Shown in pieces: positions 21,553 through 31,221 of a DNA stretch of 59,658 bases (positions are counted from its first letter, which is position 1; the number at the start of each line of letters is the position of its first letter). A program made the translations under genes and the position numbers. The notes below the pieces were generated by a model. That model was not told where the DNA came from and ran no database searches. It saw only the letters and a program-made list of their open reading frames with translations. This DNA comes from Alphaproteobacteria bacterium (GTDB taxonomy: Bacteria > Pseudomonadota > Alphaproteobacteria > DSM-16000 > Inquilinaceae): assembly GCA_028284045.1 (NCBI GenBank), contig JANQSN010000060.1, forward strand, positions 1 to 59,658, read 5' to 3'.

Positions 21553-22667
21553 ACCCGCATCGGCATCAGCACATAGAGCGCGGAGCGGTCCGCGCCGTCC
21601 TGGATGATCGTCGGCGAGGCGGCGTCGGCCATGGCGAGGCGCGCGCCGTCGCCTTCGATCTGCTTGGTGATGTCCAGGAGATAGCGCGAGTTGAAGCCGA
21701 TCTCCATAGCCTCCCCGTCATAGCCGATCTCCAGCTCCTCATCCGCGCTGCCGACATCCGGACCGCTCGCCGACAGGGTCATCTGGCTGGGTTGGAGCGC
21801 CAGCTTGACCGCGCGGCTCTTCTCGCTGGAGATCGTCGAGACGCGGTCGACCGCCTCGGCGAACAGCTTGGCGTCGACCTCCAGCACCTTGTCGTTGCCG
21901 CTGGGGATCACCCGCTCATAGTCGGGGAAGGTGCCGTCGATCAGCTTGCTGGTCAGGTGGACGGGGCCGAGATGGAAGCTGATCTTGGCGTCGCTGACGG
22001 CCAGGCGCACCTCCGCCGCGGCGTCCTCCACCAGCTTGCGCAGCTCGGTCACCGCCTTGCGCGGGATGATGATGCCGGGCATCGCCTCCGCCCCCGTCGG
22101 CAGGGGCATTTCCACCCGGGCCAGGCGGTGGCCGTCGGTGGCGACGGCGCGCAGCGTGGCGACGCCGTCGCTCTCGCTGGGATGCAGGTAGATGCCGTTG
22201 AGGTAGTAGCGCGTCTCCTCCGTCGAGGCGGCGAAGGCGGCGCGGTCGATCAGCATCTTCAGATCCTTCGGCGCCAGCGTGAAGCCGTGCGGCAGGTCCT
22301 CCGTCGTGATCGCCGGAAAGTCGTCGACCGCCAGGGCGCCGAGCCGGAATTGCGAGCGCCCGGCGCGCAGCGTCAGCGTGTTGGAATCGGCGCCGGTGGC
22401 GATTTCCACCTGGCTGCCTTCCGGTAGCTTGCGCACAATGTCGTAGAGGGTATGCGCCGGTGCCGTCGCGGCCCCATCGGTGCGCAGGTCCGCCGGCACC
22501 TGCTCGACGATCTCCAGGTCCATGTCGGTAGCGGTGAGCCGCAGCGCCCCGTCGCGCGCCTCCATCAAAACGTGCGATAGGATCGGAATGGTGTTGCGGC
22601 GCTCTACGACGCTCTGCACATGCCCCAGTGACTTGAGCAGATGGGCGCGTTCCAAAATCAAATGCAT
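21549..22667 (-). CDS. dnaN: DNA polymerase III beta subunit (sliding clamp)
   Basis: Encodes 372 residues, normal for the beta clamp. It starts with MHLILERA, equivalent to the common N-terminus, at ATG 22667. Three clamp domains can be followed, with family stretches NTIPILSHV, RYYLNGIYL, TDGHRLA, IIPRKAV, FPDYERVIP and the closing YVLMPMRV. It is the first gene of the leftward dnaN-recF-gyrB chain. The frame stays open upstream to 23648, but that is antisense to the antiporter gene and not coding. dnaA is not adjacent: about 8.5 kb separates them. Confidence 0.95.
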
Positions 22668-22868
22668 GACGTGACGGCTATCCCTGCGCCCGGTTGGGTT
22701 TCGGTTTCCCGGCGGGCTCCGGTCGCCGGCGGCGGCCAGCGGTTGGGGTGACTGTGCGCTGAACTTGCGCGCGAGGGGCGACGACTTTAGCCGGTATTCG
22801 GCAGCGGACCCAGAATTTTCACGCGAGCGCCGCGGGGCGGCATCGCGGCCGACGATCCGCGAGGCGGG

Positions 22869-24638
22869 ATGCACGAGATCGATCTGTTGGGCAAGCTCCT
22901 GGTCGTTCTGGCGGCGGCGGTGGTGATCGTGCCGCTGGCCCAGCGGCTGCGGCTGAACGCGGTGCTGGGCTATCTCGCGGCGGGCGTGCTGGTCGGTCCG
23001 CACGGGCTGGGCCTGTTGCAGGACAGCGAAGGCACGCGGCTGTTGGCCGAGTTCGGCGTCGTCTTCCTGCTGTTCGCCATCGGCCTGGAGCTGTCGGTCG
23101 ACCGGCTGGTGGCCATGCGGCGCTATGTGCTGGGCCTCGGCAACGCCCAAGTGGCGAGCGGCTGTATCGTCATCGGGGTGGTGGCGATGCTGCTGCTCGA
23201 TCTCGGCGTCGGCACGGCCATCGTGGTCGGCACGGCGCTTGCCCTCTCCTCCACCGCGATCGCGGTGCAGATCCTGACGGAGGAGAAGATCCTGCTGTCG
23301 CGCGCCGGGCGGGCCGGGCTGGCGATCCTGCTGTTGCAGGACCTGGCGGTGGTGCCGCTGTTGGTGCTGGTGCCGCTGTTGGCCAGCGGCGACGGGGGGA
23401 TCGCGGTGGCGCTGGGCCTCGCGGCGGCGAAGGCGGTGCTGGCGGTGGGCATCATCATCGCCATCGGGCGGGCCGTGTTGCGGCCGGTGTTCCGCCATAT
23501 GGCGCTCAGCCGCAATCCGGAGCTGTTCACCGCCATGGTGCTGCTGGTCGCCTGCGGCACCGGCTGGGCGACCCATCACGCCGGGCTGTCGATGGCGCTG
23601 GGGGCGTTCCTGGCCGGGCTGCTGCTGGCGGGATTCGAGTACCGCCACCAGGTGGAGGCGGATATCGCGCCGTTCCGCGGGCTGTTCCTCGGCCTGTTCT
23701 TCATGACCGTCGGCACGATGATCGATCCGGCGCTGCTGGTGCGCCAGCCCTGGCTGCTGGTGGCGGGCGTGGTCGGGCTGGGGCTGGTCAAGGTGACGCT
23801 GATCTACGCCCTGGCGCGCCGGTTCCGGCTGCCGCGGGATTCCGCCGTGCGGGTCGCCTTCCTGCTAGCGGGGGCGGGGGAGTTCGGCTTCATCGTCTTC
23901 GGTCTGGCGATGTCGGAAGGGGTGATCGCCGAGCCGCTGGGGCAGACGCTGATCACCATCACCGCGCTATCGATGGCGCTGACACCGTTGATGAACACGG
24001 CCGGACGGCGGCTGGCGGACCGGCTGCACCGGGCGGAGATGGACGACAGCCTGGATCTGGCCGCCGAGGCGGCGGACCTCAACGCCCATGTCATCGTCGC
24101 CGGCTTCGGCCGGGTCGGCCAGACGGTGGCGACGCTGTTGGCCGACTCCGCCGTGCCGCATGTCTGCCTCGACCTTGATGCCGGCCGCGTGGCGGCGGCG
24201 CGGGCGAAGGGCTCGCAGGTGTTCTACGGCAATGCCGCGCAGGTGGAGGTGTTGGCGGCGGCCGGTGCCGGCGCAGCCCGGGCCGTCGTGGTGACCATCG
24301 ACAACCACCAGGTGGTGGAGCCGATCGTGCACCGCCTGCGGCGGCGCTATCCGCGTCTGGAGATCATCGCCCGCGCCCATGATCTCGATCATGCCGAGGC
24401 GCTGATGCGCGCCGGGGCGACCCGCGTGGTGCCGGAGGCGTGGGAGGCGAGCCTCCAGCTCGCCACCGCCGTCCTGGGCATCGCCGGGCGCGATGCGGCG
24501 ACCGCGCGGCGCGCGGCGGAGACGGGGCTGGAGAGCCGCTATGCAGGCCTGGGCGAGCAGGTGCCGGCGAGCGCGCCGGAGACCGCCCCGTCGGCCGACG
24601 AGACCGCCGACGCGGCGAGTTCGAGGATAAGGACCTGA
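22869..24638 (+). CDS. CPA2-family cation:proton antiporter (KefB/YbaL-like)
   Basis: Encodes 589 residues. The N-terminal part has about 12 membrane segments of the Na+/H+ exchanger domain (about 5-380), with typical stretches FAIGLELS, LALSSTAIAVQ and LLLQDLAVVPL. The C-terminal part has a TrkA-N/RCK nucleotide-binding domain starting at VIVAGFGRVGQ (about 408). This matches glutathione-gated or constitutive K+ efflux antiporters. It is divergent from dnaN. No KefF/KefG-like ancillary protein is nearby, so regulation by glutathione is not supported. Confidence 0.88.
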   Translation: MHEIDLLGKLLVVLAAAVVIVPLAQRLRLNAVLGYLAAGVLVGPHGLGLLQDSEGTRLLAEFGVVFLLFAIGLELSVDRLVAMRRYVLGLGNAQVASGCIVIGVVAMLLLDLGVGTAIVVGTALALSSTAIAVQILTEEKILLSRAGRAGLAILLLQDLAVVPLLVLVPLLASGDGGIAVALGLAAAKAVLAVGIIIAIGRAVLRPVFRHMALSRNPELFTAMVLLVACGTGWATHHAGLSMALGAFLAGLLLAGFEYRHQVEADIAPFRGLFLGLFFMTVGTMIDPALLVRQPWLLVAGVVGLGLVKVTLIYALARRFRLPRDSAVRVAFLLAGAGEFGFIVFGLAMSEGVIAEPLGQTLITITALSMALTPLMNTAGRRLADRLHRAEMDDSLDLAAEAADLNAHVIVAGFGRVGQTVATLLADSAVPHVCLDLDAGRVAAARAKGSQVFYGNAAQVEVLAAAGAGAARAVVVTIDNHQVVEPIVHRLRRRYPRLEIIARAHDLDHAEALMRAGATRVVPEAWEASLQLATAVLGIAGRDAATARRAAETGLESRYAGLGEQVPASAPETAPSADETADAASSRIRT

Positions 24639-24670
24639 TCCGTTCCGTTCGGACGGGAAGGTGTGGCTGC

Positions 24671-24808
24671 TTAGTCGTCCAAGTGCAGGACGCGTCGCTC
24701 GAACCAAGGCTGAATGCGGTCGATGATGCGCGGCACTACCACAAGCGCGATCGCAAGCGACACGCCCAACATGCCGTACACCGTCGCTGCGGTCGCAAAA
24801 TCGCTCAT
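24671..24808 (-). CDS. Small single-pass membrane protein (45 aa)
   Basis: A short reading frame encodes 45 residues with one hydrophobic helix (about 11-27, rich in Val/Leu/Ala) and a charged C-terminus (FERRVLHLDD). Its ATG overlaps the stop of the 94-residue gene upstream by four bases (ATGA), the same coupling used elsewhere in this genome, which supports it being real. The function is unknown. Confidence 0.55.
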   Translation of the reverse strand: MSDFATAATVYGMLGVSLAIALVVVPRIIDRIQPWFERRVLHLDD

Positions 24809-25089
24809 GATTTCTCAAGCCTGGCAGCAACACGCGCCAACAAAATACCAAGCACCAGGGTAACGAGTCCAGCAAGGAACCCTGTTGCGACAATCCACCA
24901 ATTCGGGCCGGCCGGCGCGCATTCACCAGGGCAGAATGGACTGCCGCTACCCAATCCGAATATGGGGCTCAGCACGGCGATTGCCCAGAGGGCGACGGTC
25001 AAGCGATCGAGAAAGCTCGACAAGAACTTGAACGTCGCGATCTGTTGGGTGCGGCGACGTTCGCGAGACTTCGGTCGGTCTTCGCCCAT
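24805..25089 (-). CDS. Small two-pass membrane protein (94 aa)
   Basis: Encodes 94 residues. A basic N-terminus (about 1-15) is followed by hydrophobic segments at about 28-48 and 66-88, with two cysteines in the loop between them (FCPGEC). I do not recognise it. It starts just past the Bax-inhibitor terminator and is coupled to the 45-residue gene. The AT content is slightly above its neighbours. Confidence 0.6.
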   Translation of the reverse strand: MGEDRPKSRERRRTQQIATFKFLSSFLDRLTVALWAIAVLSPIFGLGSGSPFCPGECAPAGPNWWIVATGFLAGLVTLVLGILLARVAARLEKS

Positions 25090-25109
25090 AGTCTTGACGA
25101 GAAAACGAG

Positions 25110-25141
25110 AACGCCCGGGCGGCGGGGCCGCCCGGGCGTTT
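25110..25141 (-). terminator. Strong hairpin downstream of the Bax-inhibitor-1 gene
   Basis: A perfect 14-bp stem (arms 25110-25123 and 25127-25140) encloses a 3-nt loop. On the minus strand it is followed by TTCTCGTTTTC, a broken T-tract, so it most likely ends the Bax-inhibitor transcript about 25 bp past its stop. The stem is symmetrical and could act in both directions. Confidence 0.75.
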
Positions 25142-25164
25142 CGGATCGCCGATGGCGCTGCCGG

Positions 25165-25914
25165 CTATTCCCGGTTGCCCAGGAACATCAGCAGGAACTG
25201 GAACAGGTTCAGGAAGGCAATGTACAGGCTGAGCGCGCCGAACACCGCCGTCACCGTCTCCGCATCGCGGCCCATATTGGCGACGTACTGCTTGCGGATC
25301 TCCTGGGTGTAGTAGGCGACCAGCCCGGCGAAGACCAGGACGCCGACCGCGGAGATCACGAATTGCAGCATCGCGCTGCCCAGGAACAGGTTGACCACCA
25401 TCGCGATCAGCAGGCCGATCAGGCCCATGATCAGGAAGCTGCCGAACCCGCTGAGGCTGCGCTTGGTGGTGTAGCCGTAGAGGCTGAGCCCACCGAAGGC
25501 CGCCGCGGTGATGAAGAAGGTCCTGACCAGGCTCTCGCCGGTGTAGACCATCAGCAGCACCGACAGCCCGATGCCGTTGATCGCCACGAAGGCCCAATAG
25601 AAGGCTTGCGCCGTGCTGGCCGTCGGGTTGCGCATGATGAACATCGCGCCGAACAGCATCGCCAGCGGCGCGAACATCGCGACCATGCCGAGCGGCGTCA
25701 TGCCCGCGTATTGCCCGGCCACCGTGTGGAAGAACAGCCCGCCGATCGCCGGCACATTGGCCACCAGCCAGGCGATCAGGCCGCTGACCGCGAGCCCCGT
25801 GCCCATATAGTTGTAGACGCGCAGCATATAGGCGCGCAGGCCCTCGTCGATCACCGCCGGATCGATGGCCTGGCTGCGCAGCGCCTCATAGGAGTGGTTC
25901 GGTCCGAAAGCCAT
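25165..25914 (-). CDS. Bax inhibitor-1 / YccA family membrane protein
   Basis: Encodes 249 residues from ATG 25914, which has GAGGGG six bases upstream; a GTG at 25926 is also in frame. Seven membrane segments can be counted. The family pattern includes FYWAFVAINGIGLS, YGYTTKRSLSGFGSFL and YTQEIRKQY. Family members are inner-membrane proteins related to the eukaryotic calcium-leak protein TMBIM; in bacteria they act as pH-sensitive calcium leaks or interact with FtsH. It is transcribed alone. Confidence 0.9.
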   Translation of the reverse strand: MAFGPNHSYEALRSQAIDPAVIDEGLRAYMLRVYNYMGTGLAVSGLIAWLVANVPAIGGLFFHTVAGQYAGMTPLGMVAMFAPLAMLFGAMFIMRNPTASTAQAFYWAFVAINGIGLSVLLMVYTGESLVRTFFITAAAFGGLSLYGYTTKRSLSGFGSFLIMGLIGLLIAMVVNLFLGSAMLQFVISAVGVLVFAGLVAYYTQEIRKQYVANMGRDAETVTAVFGALSLYIAFLNLFQFLLMFLGNRE

Positions 25915-26060
25915 GATGCCCCTCACCGATGGGTTGACGTTCGATTGGCCAATATTGGGGGGCGGGCGGTCCAGTTCAACCGGAATCGCAAGCCCGCCCG
26001 GCGTTTAGCGAAGACCTTAACGCCTTTGTGCTTTCTTCTGTCGCACCGGCGGCCGGATGC

Positions 26061-28583
26061 TTAATCATTTCTCAGCAGCGGGGCCGATTTGTGGCCGAGC
26101 GCCCGCCAGGTGCCCCAGTAGCCGAGGCCGATGGTCAGCGCCATGCAGCCCAGCGCCGTGATCGCCACCGCCACCGGCTGGAAGGTGAAGCCGATCGCCA
26201 GGATGAGGTCGCAGACCGCCCAGCCCGCCGCCGTGCCGAACACCACGGCGAGCAGGCTGGCGACCAGGCCCAGGCATGCATGCTCCAACAGGTAGCTGCG
26301 GGTGACGTCGCCGCGCCGCGCCCCCAGCACCTTCAGCACCACGCTCTCGTAGACCCGGCGGCGATGGCCGGCGGCGATGGCGCCGGCCAGCACCAGCGTG
26401 CCGGCGGCCAGCGTCACGCCGGCCGTGCCGCGTACCGCGTCGGCGACCCGGCCGACGATGCGGTTGACCTCCTCCAGCGCCTGGCGGATCGACACCGTGG
26501 TAACGTTGGGGAAGCCGGCCACGACCTCGCGCTGGATCGCACGTTCTGCAGCAGCATCCGCGTACAACGTCGCCATATGGGTATGCGGGGCGGCGTCCAG
26601 CGGGCTGGGCGAGAAGACCAGCGTGAAGTTCATCGTCATGCTGTCCCAGTCGATGTCGCGGATATTGGCGATCTCCGCGGTGATGTCGCGGCCCAGGACG
26701 TTGACGGTCAGGGTGTCGCCGACGCCGATGTCGAAGGCGGTGGCGATGTCGCGATAGATCGACAACAGCGGCGGTCCGGCATAGTCGGCCGGCCACCATT
26801 CGCCGGCGATCACGGTGTCGCTGGGGCGCGGCTGGGGACGGTAGCTGACGCCGCGGTCGCCGCGCAGGATCCACGCCTCCTCCGGGTCGACCAGTGCGTC
26901 CGCTGCGGGAACGCCGTTGGCGGCGATCAGCCGGCCGCGCAGGGACGGAAGCTGCTCGAAGTCGCCCGTGCCGTCGATGCCGTCTAGCGTGTCGACCAGC
27001 GGCTGGAGCTGGTCGCGCTGGACGTCGACGAAGAAGAAGGCCGGCGCCCGGTCCGGCAGCTCGTCGGCGATCTGGCGGTTCAGGTTGCCCTGGATCAGCG
27101 TGATCGCCACCAGGACCGTGAGGCCGAGGCCGAGCGACATGGTCACCATCGGCGTCGGCGCGCCGGGCCGGTGCAGATTGGCCAGCGCCAGGCGCAGCGT
27201 CGGCCGCTTCGGCCGGCGGATGGCGCGCGTGATGCGCATCACCAGCGCCGCGGCGCCGCGGAACCCGGCCAGCGCCGCCATGGCGGATGCGACGAAACCG
27301 GCGGCCAGCAACCGGTTGTCGGCGCTGAAGACGGCGACCGCCACCAGTGCCGCCGCAGCCCCGGCCGTGGCCAACGCGAAGACCGGCCGCGGCCAGCCCG
27401 CCGCCGGTACGACCAGGCTGCGGAATAGCGCCGCTGCCGGGATCTGCTGGGCCCGCGCCAGCGGCCAGATGGAGAAGGTCAGCGCCGTCAGCGCGCCGAA
27501 CACGGCGGCGAGCGCCATGGCTTCGGGATGCAGCGCGGCGTCGACATCAAGCTGCAAGGCCCGCGACAGCACGCCGACCGCTGCCAGCGGCACCAGTGCG
27601 CCGACCAGCACACCGACTGCGGTGGCCGCCGCGGCCAGCGCCAGCACCTGGGCGAGATAGGTGGCGAAGACCAGCCCGGCCGGCGCGCCGAGGCATTTCA
27701 TCGTCGCGATGGTGGCGATCCGCGCCTCGACATAGGCGCGCACGGCGTTGCCGACGCCGACGCCGCCGACCAAGAGCGCGGTCAGCCCGACCAGCGTCAG
27801 GAAGGTGGCCATCCGGCCGATGGTCTCCGCCAGGCGCGGGGAGGCGTTGCGGTAGTCCTCCAGCCGCCATCCGGCCTCCGGTGCCGCCTCGTGCAGCCGG
27901 TCGAGCGCCCCGTCCGGCGCGACGCCGTCGGGCAGGGCGACGCGATAGTAGTAGTAGACCATGCTGCCCGGCTGGATCAGGCCGCTGTCGTCCAGCGCGG
28001 CGCGGGCGACCATGACGCGGGGGCCCAGCGTGAACAGCACGCCGCCGGCCCGGTCGGGCTCGCGCGCGATCATGTCGGTGATGACCACCGACGCATCGCC
28101 GAGCTGCAGGGTATCGCCGACGGCGACGTCCAGCCGGTCGCTGACCCCTTGCTCGATCACCGCGCCCCAGGCGTCACCTCGGCGCGCCAGGGCGTCGTCC
28201 AGCGGGCCACCGCCGTCCAGCGTCACCCGGCCGACCAGCGGATAGGCGTCGTCGACCGCCTTCAACTGAACGAGCGTGCTGGTGCTGCCGTCGGGCAGCC
28301 GGGCCATCGCCCGCATCTCCGCCGTCGTCGACATCCGGCCCAAGGCGTCCAGCGCTGCGGTTTGCTCCGGCGTTGCCGGGTTGAAGACCAGCCGGGCCGA
28401 CACGTCGCCGCCCAGGATCTCCCGGCCGTCGCGTTCCAGCGTCTGATGGACGGAGGTGGCCAGCGACTGCACCGCGGCGATCGCCGCGACGCCGAGTGCC
28501 AGGCTGATCAGAAAGATGCGAAAACCGGCCAGGCCGGAGCGCAGCTCGCGCCGGGCCAAGGTCAGGAAGAGCCAGCGGGACAT
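26061..28583 (-). CDS. ybbP: FtsX-like ABC transporter permease, YbbP-like
   Basis: Encodes 840 residues. An N-terminal membrane helix (about 20-42) precedes a large periplasmic domain. Then come two clusters of FtsX-type helices (about 260-420 and 720-830), with extra helices around 410-500, as in MacB/LolC-related permeases with duplicated halves. The C-terminal cluster includes [15 protein letters not shown], the coupling loop of the family. It sits 29 bp after its ATPase, ybbA. The ybbA-ybbP pair facing a tesA-like esterase is the same arrangement as in E. coli. The family is thought to move lipophilic substrates; the substrate here is unknown. Confidence 0.87.
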   Translation of the reverse strand: MSRWLFLTLARRELRSGLAGFRIFLISLALGVAAIAAVQSLATSVHQTLERDGREILGGDVSARLVFNPATPEQTAALDALGRMSTTAEMRAMARLPDGSTSTLVQLKAVDDAYPLVGRVTLDGGGPLDDALARRGDAWGAVIEQGVSDRLDVAVGDTLQLGDASVVITDMIAREPDRAGGVLFTLGPRVMVARAALDDSGLIQPGSMVYYYYRVALPDGVAPDGALDRLHEAAPEAGWRLEDYRNASPRLAETIGRMATFLTLVGLTALLVGGVGVGNAVRAYVEARIATIATMKCLGAPAGLVFATYLAQVLALAAAATAVGVLVGALVPLAAVGVLSRALQLDVDAALHPEAMALAAVFGALTALTFSIWPLARAQQIPAAALFRSLVVPAAGWPRPVFALATAGAAAALVAVAVFSADNRLLAAGFVASAMAALAGFRGAAALVMRITRAIRRPKRPTLRLALANLHRPGAPTPMVTMSLGLGLTVLVAITLIQGNLNRQIADELPDRAPAFFFVDVQRDQLQPLVDTLDGIDGTGDFEQLPSLRGRLIAANGVPAADALVDPEEAWILRGDRGVSYRPQPRPSDTVIAGEWWPADYAGPPLLSIYRDIATAFDIGVGDTLTVNVLGRDITAEIANIRDIDWDSMTMNFTLVFSPSPLDAAPHTHMATLYADAAAERAIQREVVAGFPNVTTVSIRQALEEVNRIVGRVADAVRGTAGVTLAAGTLVLAGAIAAGHRRRVYESVVLKVLGARRGDVTRSYLLEHACLGLVASLLAVVFGTAAGWAVCDLILAIGFTFQPVAVAITALGCMALTIGLGYWGTWRALGHKSAPLLRND

Positions 28584-28612
28584 GGCGGTCGGATCCGGAG
28601 AGAGGCGCCGGG

Positions 28613-29407
28613 TCAGCCGACGGCGCGCCGCGGGGCGCCGTCGGTGCCGGTCTCGGCCGTTCCGGCCGGGCCGGTGCCGTCGTCGACGATGCGGCCGTCC
28701 TGCAGGCGGATCTGGCGGGTGCAGCGGGCGGCCAGCGCCGCATCATGGGTGATCAGCATGAACGAGGCACCGCGCTCGCGGGCCAGGCGGAACATAAGCT
28801 CGACGATGGTGTGGCCGGTGGCGGCGTCGAGATTGCCGGTGGGTTCGTCGGCGAGGATCAGGTCGGGCTCCCCGGCGAAGGCGCGGGCGAGCGCCACGCG
28901 CTGCTGCTCGCCGCCGGAAAGCTGGCTCGGATAGTGGGTCTCGCGATGGTCGAGGCCGACCGAGGCCAGCATCGCCCGCGCCGCGTCGAACGCGTCCGCC
29001 CGTCCGGCGAACTCCATCGGGATCGCCACGTTCTCCAGCGCCGTCATCGTCGGTATCAAGTGAAAGTTCTGAAAGACGATACCGACATGCTGCCGGCGGA
29101 ACAGCGCCAGACCGTCCTCGTCCAAGGCGCCGAGATCGGTGCCGGCGACGGTGACCCGCCCGCGGGTCGGCCGCTCCAGCCCGGCGATGATCATCATCAT
29201 TGAGGACTTGCCGGAGCCGGAGGGTCCGACCACGCTGACCGTCTCGCCGCGACCGATGGCGAGGTCAATGCCGCGCAGGATGTTGACGGTGCCTGCCGCG
29301 CTTTCCAACTCTAGGTGCAGATCGGTGAGCGCCACCATGGCCGCCGACGCGGCGGGCCGATCGGTGTCGCCCGGGGCGGCGGCGTCGGCGGGAGCGGGCT
29401 GGGACAT
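28613..29407 (-). CDS. ybbA: ABC transporter ATP-binding protein, YbbA/LolD-like
   Basis: Encodes 264 residues from ATG 29407; the frame is open to 29632, but the start motif and family length support 29407. It has Walker A (GPSGSGKSS), the Q-loop (FQNFHLIP), the signature ([14 protein letters not shown]), Walker B ([12 protein letters not shown]) and the H-loop (LITHDAAL). The DEPTGNLD sequence is typical of the MacB/LolD/FtsE subgroup that energises FtsX-like permeases. An Ala/Asp-rich N-terminal extension of about 20 residues is not conserved. Confidence 0.9.
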   Translation of the reverse strand: MSQPAPADAAAPGDTDRPAASAAMVALTDLHLELESAAGTVNILRGIDLAIGRGETVSVVGPSGSGKSSMMMIIAGLERPTRGRVTVAGTDLGALDEDGLALFRRQHVGIVFQNFHLIPTMTALENVAIPMEFAGRADAFDAARAMLASVGLDHRETHYPSQLSGGEQQRVALARAFAGEPDLILADEPTGNLDAATGHTIVELMFRLARERGASFMLITHDAALAARCTRQIRLQDGRIVDDGTGPAGTAETGTDGAPRRAVG

Positions 29408-29447
29408 GCGGGCTGAGCGTCCTTCATGAAAATCGGAGATACGGGCG

Positions 29448-30176
29448 ATGCCAGGCGAAGATGGCGCGGCTGGGGCACGATTCAACGGTTGCGGGCGCGT
29501 GGCGTCCCGCCGCGGGCCGTCGCGGCGGCGGCTGGCGACCGTGGCGCTGGCCTTGATGGTCGCGGGGTTGAGCCTGCCGGCGGCGGCGCCCGGGCAGTCT
29601 GGTGAGGCGGTGCGCGTGCTGGCCTTCGGCACCAGCCTGACGGCGGGCTACGGCCTGGCGCCGGAGGACGGCTTCACGGTCCGGCTGGAAGAGGCGCTGA
29701 CGGCGGAGGGCTACGATGTCTCGGTGCTGAATGCCGGGGTGTCCGGCGACACCACCGCCGGGGGATTGGCGCGGCTGGATTGGGCGCTGGCCGACCGGCC
29801 CGATGCGGTGATCGTCGAACTCGGATCGAACGACGGGCTGCGCGGCATCGACCCGGCGGTGACCCGCGCCAATCTCGACGCGATCCTGGCGACGCTGACC
29901 GACCACGATCTGCCGGTGCTGTTCACGGGCATGTACGCGCCGCCGAATATGGGCGAGGCGTACGCCACGGCGTTCGATTCTCTGTTTCCCGAATTGGCGG
30001 AAGAGTACGGCGTTTTGTTTTATCCGTTCTTTCTGAAGGACGTGGCGACGGTGGCGTCCCTGAACCAGGCGGATGCCATTCACCCCAATCCCGAGGGCGT
30101 TCAAAAAATCGTCGACAACATCCTGCCGGATGTGCGGCGGCTGTTGGCGTCGGTCGAGACAGGTGACCAGCGCTAG
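29448..30176 (+). CDS. tesA: GDSL/SGNH-family arylesterase, TesA-like
   Basis: Encodes 242 residues. A signal peptide follows a basic stretch (about 28-50, ending near AAAPGQ), so the mature enzyme is periplasmic. The SGNH blocks are visible: FGTSLTAGYGL with the nucleophile Ser63 (Thr replaces the usual Asp of GDSL), VLNAGVSGDTT with the Gly, ELGSNDGLRG with the Asn, and the closing DAIHPNPEG with Asp and His. Divergent from ybbAP (40 bp apart), it likely shares a promoter region with them. Its E. coli counterpart hydrolyses acyl-CoA and aryl esters. Confidence 0.89.
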   Translation: MPGEDGAAGARFNGCGRVASRRGPSRRRLATVALALMVAGLSLPAAAPGQSGEAVRVLAFGTSLTAGYGLAPEDGFTVRLEEALTAEGYDVSVLNAGVSGDTTAGGLARLDWALADRPDAVIVELGSNDGLRGIDPAVTRANLDAILATLTDHDLPVLFTGMYAPPNMGEAYATAFDSLFPELAEEYGVLFYPFFLKDVATVASLNQADAIHPNPEGVQKIVDNILPDVRRLLASVETGDQR

Positions 30177-30334
30177 CGTCCGATTGATGCTCGTTTGATT
30201 CAGCTTCCGAGCTCTCGGACCAAGACGTGCATCTAGAACGACAATCTTGATACTGTTATGTATAATCAAGATCAATATGCCAACAAGGATGACAAATCTG
30301 GCGTTTGGTGGTATAAAGGAAGCTCTTTCACTCG
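30177..30334. promoter_or_regulatory. AT-rich leader with a perfect -10 hexamer before the FkbM gene
   Basis: This 158-bp region is markedly AT-richer than the chromosome average here. TATAAT occurs at 30261-30266, inside a CTTGAT/ATCAAG inverted repeat (30246-30270). AAAGGAAG at about 30315-30322 may serve as the ribosome site. No good -35 is seen at the right distance. Confidence 0.4.
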
Positions 30335-31126
30335 GTGGTGATGTGGATGCTTGCAGCGCTCTACGCAAGGGTTTTTTCTAGACCACCCTTATCGAAGATA
30401 AATAACAATTTGCTCAACGTTGCGCTGAGAGCGCGTGGCTACAACAATTACCGAAATGACAATGAAAGCGGCGAAGAATTTTTTATTTCGAAAGTGCTTG
30501 CGCCTTCTTCACCAAGAGTCTGTGTGGACGTCGGCGCCAACGTAGGACGTTATACGCGCAAATTACTTAAAAATACCCAAGCTACTGTCATCAGCTTTGA
30601 GCCTCTCCCACAAGCTTTTGCTCAACTTGAGACGGCTACAAGAGATTTCGGCACACGATCAATTGTCGAAAACAAGGGGGTGTCCGACAAAGCCGATAGA
30701 CTGGTCATTCACTATAATCCCAACGCATTGACCCACGCCTCATTTAGTGAGGAAGTGAATAAAGTGCCCTATGTAACGAACGAAGAAAAAACTGAAGTGG
30801 ATATGGTGTCACTTGATAGCTATCTCGAAAACTACGATTCGGTGGATTTCATCAAAATCGATACGGAAGGATTCGAGATCGAGGTTCTGAAGGGTGCTGC
30901 GACAACCATCGAGCGCCACAGGCCTCGGTACATTCAAGTGGAGTTCAATTGGCATCAGATGTTTCGGAACACTTCTCTGCACTCTTTTTCGGAGCTATTG
31001 CCTGGCTACGATGTTTATCAGTTGATACCGGGCGGATGGGTTCAACGCGATCCGAAAGATCCGTTCTCAAGCGTATATCATTATTCGAATTTCATATTCA
31101 CGCGAACGCGGAATGGTCACCCTTAA
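30335..31126 (+). CDS. FkbM-family methyltransferase
   Basis: Encodes about 261-263 residues (GTG at 30335 or 30338, or ATG at 30341). The SAM-binding core is VCVDVGANVGRYT (about 62-74) with SFEPLPQAF following. The FkbM hallmark DFIKIDTEGFEIEVLKGA is at about 170-187. Such enzymes O-methylate sugars or polyketides, often in surface polysaccharide clusters. Base composition and codon use (many AAT, AAA, TTT and ATA codons) differ sharply from both flanks, so recent horizontal acquisition is likely. No glycosyltransferase or mobile element is next to it. Confidence 0.88.
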   Translation: MVMWMLAALYARVFSRPPLSKINNNLLNVALRARGYNNYRNDNESGEEFFISKVLAPSSPRVCVDVGANVGRYTRKLLKNTQATVISFEPLPQAFAQLETATRDFGTRSIVENKGVSDKADRLVIHYNPNALTHASFSEEVNKVPYVTNEEKTEVDMVSLDSYLENYDSVDFIKIDTEGFEIEVLKGAATTIERHRPRYIQVEFNWHQMFRNTSLHSFSELLPGYDVYQLIPGGWVQRDPKDPFSSVYHYSNFIFTRTRNGHP

Positions 31127-31221
31127 ACGTTAGCGACTTGCTGTTGCGCGTCTTCGGGTCCGCACTCTGCTGGCGTACCTCAACCGGAGTGTACCGCCCG
31201 CGACAGGGCCGGCCGGCCGCG

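Noticed and set aside
24805..25089. Calling the 94-residue protein a holin or toxin
   Set aside because: Two hydrophobic helices and a charged N-terminus are not enough; no lysis or toxin-antitoxin context.
30177..31126. Prophage or genomic island around the FkbM gene
   Set aside because: No integrase, tRNA, direct repeats or phage genes; only one gene has foreign composition.
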